A stretch of DNA of 64,000 bases. It comes from Sambucus nigra (lineage: Eukaryota; Streptophyta; Magnoliopsida; Dipsacales; Adoxaceae). This document shows positions 58,393 to 64,000 of this stretch, one piece after another (position 1 is the stretch's first letter; each line of letters begins with the position of its first letter). The notes beneath the pieces were generated by a model. That model had not been told where the DNA came from and ran no database searches. It saw only the letters and a program-made list of their open reading frames with translations. The stretch is from assembly GCA_949130495.1 (NCBI GenBank), contig OX422219.1, positions 266,275,111 through 266,339,110 of the forward strand, in the 5' to 3' direction. A program made the translations under genes and the position numbers.

Positions 58393-60055
58393 TTCTAGTG
58401 TCCTTAGGAACTGTATGGATTTTCATGTTTCAGTTTGATAGGATTGTCGAATTCATCTACGTATGTGATTTCATTCTCCTGCTATCAAGTATAGTTGATG
58501 TGATTTATGTACGAGTTCAGTTAGGTTTCGGACACCGAACATTATAGGATAATCAACGGGGACCGTTAGAAGGAATGCAGGAGGAAGGCGGCAGAAGAAA
58601 TAAAGTAATCTGAAAATAGTAATGGCGATAGAAGCCACCATAATTGTTGTTTAGAAAAGTGATGATAGGAAAATCTCGGGGACAGTAGTTTCCCCTAGCA
58701 CAGTCAAGGATGATAATGGTGAAAATCTTACACTCACCCAGCGTAGTCAGCAAGGTGGGGGGAAAGTCGAAAGGACTCTTTCGAGGAGCTATCGATAAGA
58801 ATCCAGAAAAAAAGAGGAAGTGTGATAAACCAATGGAAGGAGAAATCCAACGACAACTATGTAGGGTAGAGTACAACGATACTCAGTAGTAAATTTTGGA
58901 CAATAAAATTTTAAGCTCATAGGAGCAACGTAAACTGACAAGAGCCAGTCACTATATATAAGAAGAATATGGGATTAAATAAAAAATTTGAGTACAATTT
59001 AATCGTTAGATTTTTGATCTGTTGTTCGGACAGGGGTGCGAATGAAGTTTCAAAACTTATCACAAGTGAGCAAGATAGAAACTGATCGCGAGAGAGAAGT
59101 TAACTTGGTTAGTGAACTTCATACCCGACGAAGGGGATACGAAGTATATGAAGGGTACATAAGTTATTAATGGGCTCGTGAGTAGAATACAAAAGCGTGA
59201 GTGTAAAATCTGAATAAGATGACTAGTGTCGACATCATAAAGGTTGTGCGTTACAAGTTTATATCAACGCTTCCATGGGAAGTGAACCTTGAGAATTGAA
59301 AATTGAGCTGAAAAGAAAGACTGAATTTAACGGTGTTAGTGAACACCACATGAGGGTATACCCAGTAGGGACCCAGTTAAATGTTTCAATTGAATTGAAT
59401 TTCTACCAAGTAATGGTGGATTCAGTCAGGGCCATTGAGGACAACAACAAGTCCAAGAGGTCCAGCGAAGCCAAATGGACAACGGGGGTAGCAATCAGGG
59501 ACCCGATGATCAAGAAAGGAAGATAACATGGAGAGGTGTCCTATGTGTAAAGAGTAATAACACATGTGTATACCGTGTTTATCATGAATCAGGGATAGAA
59601 ATGGGATGACCAGTAGGGGCAACAGTTATAAGAAGTTTTGGTTCGGTTAGGACGAGGGCGTTATTGCCTAGAACCATTTGAACCGCCACTCGAGGTGATT
59701 GAGATATGTTATGTGTGACAGTAGTTTGTTAATACTAAATTCACATGTGAAACGGGTTTAGTAGAGATGTCGTGAATATTAAAATAGTGTACATATCTTT
59801 GTCGTCGCGTAACAGGGCTCTCGTTAGTTCCATCTGCAGGGGAGCAGGTGAGGACACTAGGAGGGTGTCGTATATTATGTGATAGATTTTTTTCTCCTTT
59901 TGAGGGATATGAAAGGGAGCATATTTTTATCTTGCGTAGTGACTGTATACCGAGGGTTGGAGCAATAGTAGACTGTATGGGAAGTCTATGGTGCTCATTG
60001 TGCCAGGGTAAGACATTCTACTTCATGAATCATCACCCGAAGGAGCGTCAAGTCA

Positions 60056-60086
<31 letters not shown>

Positions 60087-60419
60087 ATTATACCATAGAC
60101 TTCGACAAGTATAGTTGTCTCGTTATGTTTAAATCCTAGTGAATGGGGACTTTTACCGGTGTAATTCATGGTATATCAGGCAACCGTTGAGCTTAAAGAT
60201 TTAAATCATTATTGTTTACGTGCTGAGAATTAAGTGATAGCTAGAACACCATATTGTGTGATGCCTTGAGAGACGTGGGCATAGGCAAATTAAATTATGT
60301 ATCGAGAGACAGGATTCGTGATATCTAAGCTATGTGCTTTGGACCTACGAATTATGTTGAAAATGCTAGAGAATAGTGCATTGAGAAATTTATTTGAACT
60401 TAGTTGCAGGATGTTACAC
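58393..60419 (+). other. Internal and unassigned sequence after the plus-strand primer site
   Basis: No gag motif could be read. A degenerate 'attttggacaataaaatttt' stretch near 58890 resembles the sequence before a Tekay polypurine tract. This would make the internal region only ~0.5 kb, but no 3' LTR follows. The stretch 58930-60419 has no recognised domain; small open frames at 59296-59526 and 59848-60114 match nothing. An AT microsatellite is at 60055-60083. Confidence 0.4.
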
Positions 60420-61681
60420 TGAAACACCACGCCCGCCCGGGGAGAGCGAACGGAGCTCTAATGCGATAAAATAAATCCAAATCCACAAGTGATAAGGTAT
60501 AGAGCATCTAAATAAACCCACAATAATATAAATCCACTAATCTTAATCTATTCAATTACAACAAGTCTCTCGAATTAAAATTACAACTATCTAACTCGAA
60601 TAAAAATACAAATCTCCAATGCTCTATACAACAAAATAAATAATACAATTCTTTCCCAAATAATCCTCACTAAAATCAATCTCCATAGCGCCCCAAAATC
60701 CGCGCTAACCTGCCACTAAAAGAAAATATGGGGAAGTACATAATACGACAAGAATTATGCTCAACAAATATGGATTAGCAACGAATAAAACGTAACAACA
60801 CGAGTACGAATATTCAAATCAAAATGCAAATCTCAAAGCATTTATCAATATAATTTCTCAACAATACTTTAACCGGGTCACCAGCCCTCACCACATCCGT
60901 ATATGCTTTATCAAGCCATAGCCCGGGAAACAGGAATTTTAACGGGTGCCCAACACTCGTGCCATATTAAAATCTCGTGACAACGTGCTCATCAACAATA
61001 TAATGATACCACATGAATCAAAATAATTTCAACAATTATTTTCCAGATTTCAATGAATTTATCAATTCAAATATGAGTTCAATTAACAAGAATTCAAAGA
61101 AAATGACACTCGCGAGATTTAAGGAGCATATTGTGTAAAACCCCATACCTCAAACCATGATGAGAAACCAACGATCACATCCTCAAGATCAACACAAAAG
61201 ATCTACAGAATCTCCTCCAAGAACCTCCAACAAAATAGTCCGAAGAACACCTCTAATCTAAGGTTGGAACTCACAAATCTAAAGGGCTAATGTGTATATA
61301 AAAAGAAGAGGAATATAAAATATATTTGCTGCCAAAAGTATGTTAAAAGGGTTGCCCACGACTTCCTTTTATAATGCAAAGAAATTAAGAGTTGGAATCC
61401 AAAAGACTCCTTTAAATAAGGTAAAGAAATGAAGAGTTGGAACTCAAAACAACTGTTAAAAATTACTTAATGTTCGCCGACTTAGAATTCCAAGAGTTAA
61501 AAACATTTAAAAATCATTTTAAAATCCGTTTTAACTCCGTTTTCGAAACCGTTTGAAATTCTCGCCTTTAAAAATAATAACCAACATATTTGAGAAATAA
61601 AAATAATTTTATCAAAAACTTTATTTTCCTCCATTTTCCAGAAATTAATTAAAATAGCCCAAAATTACGCGGGTTATTACA
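60420..61681 (-). repeat. 3' LTR of the minimal element (1262 bp)
   Basis: On the plus strand it runs tgaaacaccacgcccg to cgcgggttattaca. Its outermost T changed to give tgaaac instead of tgtaac. Confidence 0.9.
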
Positions 61682-61694
61682 CTTCCCCACTAAC
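61682..61694 (-). other. Polypurine tract of the minimal element
   Basis: Minus strand gttagtggggaag, directly before the 3' LTR start. Confidence 0.75.
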
Positions 61695-61887
61695 AATGGA
61701 ATTTCGCCCTCGAAATTCGTCGAATGCCTAACTCTAAAAAATCAGGCTAACAATCTCCAAAATAATCTCATCTCCAAAAATAAATTCCTCACATCTAATC
61801 TCGAAACCTATCACAAAAATATCACCAAAAATTGCTAACCACGCAATGAATCCAAAACCCAAGCCCCGAGGGTTGCCGTATACCTAA

Positions 61888-61899
61888 GCTCTGATACCA
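61888..61899 (-). other. Primer binding site of the minimal element
   Basis: Minus strand TGGTATCAGAGC, a perfect initiator tRNA-Met site, two bases after the 5' LTR. Confidence 0.9.
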
Positions 61900-61901
61900 T
61901 T

Positions 61902-63175
61902 TGTAACACCCCGCCCGCCCGGGGAGAGCGAACGGAGCGCTAATGCGATAAAATAAATCCAAATCCACAAGTGACAAGGTATAGAGCATCTAAATAAACC
62001 CACTATAATATAAATCCACTAGTCTCAATCTCTTCAATTACAACAAGTCTCTCGAATTAAAATTACAACTATCTAACTCGAATAAAAATACAAATCTCCA
62101 ATGCTCTATACAATAAAATAACTAATACAATTCTTTCCCAAACAATCCTCGCTAAAATCAATCTCCATAGCGCCCCAAAATCCGCACTAACCTGCCACTA
62201 AAAGAAAATATGGGGAAGTACACAATACGACAAGAATTATGCTCAACAAATATGGATTAGCAACGAATAAAACGTAACAAAACGAGTACGAATATTCAAA
62301 TCAAAATGCAAATCTCAAAGCATTTATAAATACAATTTCTCAACAACACTTTAACCTGGTCACCAGGCCTCACCACATCCGTATATGCTTTATCAAGTCA
62401 TAGCCCGGGAAACAGGAATTTTGACGGGTGCCCAACATCCGTGCCATATTAAAATCTCATGACAACGTGCTCATCAACAATATAATGATACCACATGAAT
62501 CAAAATAATTTCAACAATTATTTTCCAGATTTCAATGATTTTATCAATTCAAATATGAGTTCAATTAACAAGAATTCAAAGAAAATGACACTCGCGAGAT
62601 TTAAGGAGCATATTGTGTAAAACCCCATACCTCAAACCATGATGAGAAACCAACGATCACATCCTCAAGATCAACAAAAAATATCTACAGAATCTCCTCC
62701 AAGAACCTCCAACAAAATAGCCCCAAGAACACCTCTAATCTAAGGTTAGAACTCACAAATATCAAGGGCCAATGTGTATATAAAAAGAAAAGGAATATAA
62801 AATATATTTGCTTCCAAAATTTGTGCCAAAAGTATGTTAAAAGGGTTGCCCACGACTTCCTTTTATAATGCAAAGAAATGAAGAGTTGGAATCCAAAAGA
62901 CTCCTTTAAATAAGGCAAAGAAATGTAGAGTTGGAAGTCAAAACAACTCTTGAAAATTACTTAATGTTCACCGACTTAGAATTCCAAGAGTTAAAAACAT
63001 TTAAAAATCATTTTAAAATCCGTTTTAACTCCGTTTTCGAAACCGTTTGAAATTCTCGCCTTTAAAAATAATAACCAACATATTTGAGCAATAAAAATAA
63101 TTTTATCAAAAACTTTATTTTCCTCCATTTTTCAGAAATTAATTAAAATAGCCCAAAATTACGCGGGTTATTACA
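61902..63175 (-). repeat. 5' LTR of the minimal element (1274 bp)
   Basis: On the plus strand it runs tgtaacaccccgcccg to cgcgggttattaca. It differs from its partner by scattered substitutions and a ~14-bp extra segment near 62817-62830 (tttgtgccaaaa region). Confidence 0.9.
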
Positions 63176-63180
63176 TACAC

Positions 63181-63531
63181 GTAGGGACCTTAATTTATGT
63201 CCGCGGTGACGAGATGTAGTTGGATGCTAATGCATTGGTTTTAAAATTTTAGTTACTGAACGTGTAGGGAAAACACCTTAAGTTGAGAGCTATTAAAAAT
63301 ATAGGGCCAGTGGATGAATATATATATTGATGACCAAATTTAAGGAATTCAACATTCAATAGTTCCCCCAGGGGCATAATAGCCATGTCGACATGTTAGC
63401 AAGTTTGGGGTTAGTAGTAGACTCTAATCTTAGAAGAACCATCAAAGTAGAATTCCTTGCCAATACCAGTATTATAAAGCCCATGGTCGTTGAGCACATT
63501 CTCGCAATGCAAAAAAATCCCAAAAATTAGA
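63181..63531 (+). pseudogene. Tat-type RNase H (aRH) C-terminal fragment
   Basis: Encodes HNSHVDMLASLGLVVDSNLR, then RTIKVEFLANTSIIKP and VVEHILAMQKNPKN to a stop at about 63531. The 'N-x-x-A/V-D-x-L-A-x-L ... R-x-I-x-V-E' ending is the same as in the minus-strand Tat element (39418-39769), with clear sequence similarity. One frameshift near 63360 precedes it. The stretch 63181-63300 is too decayed to read. Confidence 0.75.
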
Positions 63532-63599
63532 CTTAGTAATCACTTATCTGTAAAATGACATCTTTCCATCCAATAAGAAGGAACCCCGCCATTTCGGGT

Positions 63600-63850
63600 T
63601 AAAGTAACACTATTTTATCTAGTGCCAAATAAAAAACTCTATAGAAGATCTTTCACTAGTCCCTACCTCCAATGCGTGCATCCAAGTTATGTTGACCAAG
63701 TTTTGTACGAGCTTCACGATGGAATTTGTGCAAGCCGCGCTGAAGGGAGGTCTCTGGATTTTGAGCAATCAGAGAAGGATACTGGTGGCTTTATATATAA
63801 AAATATGCAACCTCTCATATCAAGAAGTGTGAAAAATGCCAAAAGTTATC
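63600..63850 (+). pseudogene. Tat-type integrase zinc-binding (H2C2) fragment
   Basis: Encodes LYRRSFTSPYLQCVHPSYVD, then QVLYELHDGICASRAEGRSL. The family H2C2 motif runs 'L-x-R-R-x-F-x-x-P-x-L-x-C-x-x-P ... E-x-H-x-G-x-C-G-x-H-x-G-G-R-x-L'. The first His (LHDG) and following Cys are kept, while the second His is replaced by Arg (CASRAEG). After Leu the frame is shifted and shows only traces (a GGFIYKNMQ piece). An LTR begins at 63851, so the domain is truncated there. Confidence 0.8.
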
Positions 63851-64000
63851 TGTAATGCCCCGTATTTTTATGGCTTTTAAAATTGGGGATTTATTAAAAG
63901 TTAATTTGAGGTATTAATTTAATATTAATCCGAAAATTATTTTTTATTTTTACTAGCATGATGTGAGTTAGTAATTATTGGATTTTTTTTTAATATTACT
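63851..64000 (+). repeat. Start of another LTR (runs off the window)
   Basis: Begins tgtaatgccccgtatttttatgg, the same kind of start as the Tekay-type LTRs (tgtaacaccccatatttt at 55203, TGTAATACCCCGTAATTTTT on the minus strand at 33399), then continues AT-rich. It abruptly ends the integrase-like reading, as an insertion would. Confidence 0.65.

Larger units (their letters stand above)
60420..63175 (-). mobile_element. Minimal LTR element: two 1.26 kb LTRs around 220 bp
   Basis: A complete element flanked by tacac on both sides (60415-60419 and 63176-63180). LTRs are 60420-61681 and 61902-63175. The internal region (61682-61901) holds only a polypurine tract, about 180 bp, and a primer site. 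No coding capacity. It resembles TRIM elements in having almost no body, but TRIM LTRs are usually a few hundred bases or less. The pre-PPT stretch 'tttcgagggcgaaattcc' points to a Tekay-type parent. The LTRs differ at roughly 4% of the first 410 positions by eye. Confidence 0.9.

Noticed and set aside
55203..58924. A complete Tekay element on the plus strand
   Set aside because: Only one LTR and its primer site are clear. The PPT-like stretch near 58890 is degenerate and no second LTR or target duplication was found.
59296..60114. Open frames at 59296-59526 and 59848-60114 as genes
   Set aside because: No motif, no similarity to neighbouring gag or pol, and one runs into an AT microsatellite.

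Overview
This window is plant nuclear DNA, probably from a seed plant, made almost entirely of nested and decayed transposable elements. It is AT-rich, and no intact host gene, tRNA or rRNA could be recognised. The plant assignment rests on element types: a Sirevirus-like Ty1/copia gag, Tekay-, Tat- and Athila-like Ty3/gypsy elements, a CACTA (En/Spm) transposase remnant, a hAT-type non-autonomous element and a fold-back MITE. Long AT, GT and CT microsatellites are scattered throughout.

Left block (1-21567): a minus-strand Sirevirus-like copia element. Its 5' LTR is 20307-21567 and its 3' LTR starts at 482 and runs off the window. It has a gag region but no recognisable pol. Gag is split by a 15.9 kb composite (3078-18978) of six head-to-tail ~2.5 kb units. 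Each unit is the 3' noncoding internal region, polypurine tract and LTR of a non-coding gypsy-like element. The composite is flanked by a clean 5-bp target duplication (ctaaa), yet both outer ends are the same U3 end of the LTR facing outward. This is the most unusual structure in the window.

Middle block (21568-34260): a fragment of a Tat-type extra ORF followed by a ~170-bp tandem repeat. Next comes the 3' half of a CACTA transposase gene (DUF4218 and DUF4216 exons, minus strand). That gene is interrupted at a 5-bp duplication (gccaa) by a complete minus-strand Tekay-like element, 24745-33399. The element has 3.1-3.2 kb LTRs and only gag between them, in one frame broken by stop codons that each fit a C-to-T change.

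Right block (34260-50000): a minus-strand Tat-lineage gypsy element with decayed gag, protease, RT, RNase H and integrase (48520 down to 38322). Downstream of pol lies a plus-strand (antisense) extra ORF of the 'putative gypsy type transposon' family. Its RNase H is split by 5.2 kb of Athila-like LTR pieces flanked by ~75-bp copies of the target. A 1.2 kb hAT-like element with an 8-bp duplication follows.

End block (50000-64000): a solo LTR carrying a 567-bp fold-back MITE; a plus-strand Tekay-type LTR with its primer binding site; Tat RNase H and integrase fragments; and a complete element (60420-63175) with 1.26 kb LTRs around only 220 bp of internal sequence, flanked by tacac. A further LTR begins at 63851. 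Most insertions can be ordered by nesting; nothing here looks like a functioning gene set.
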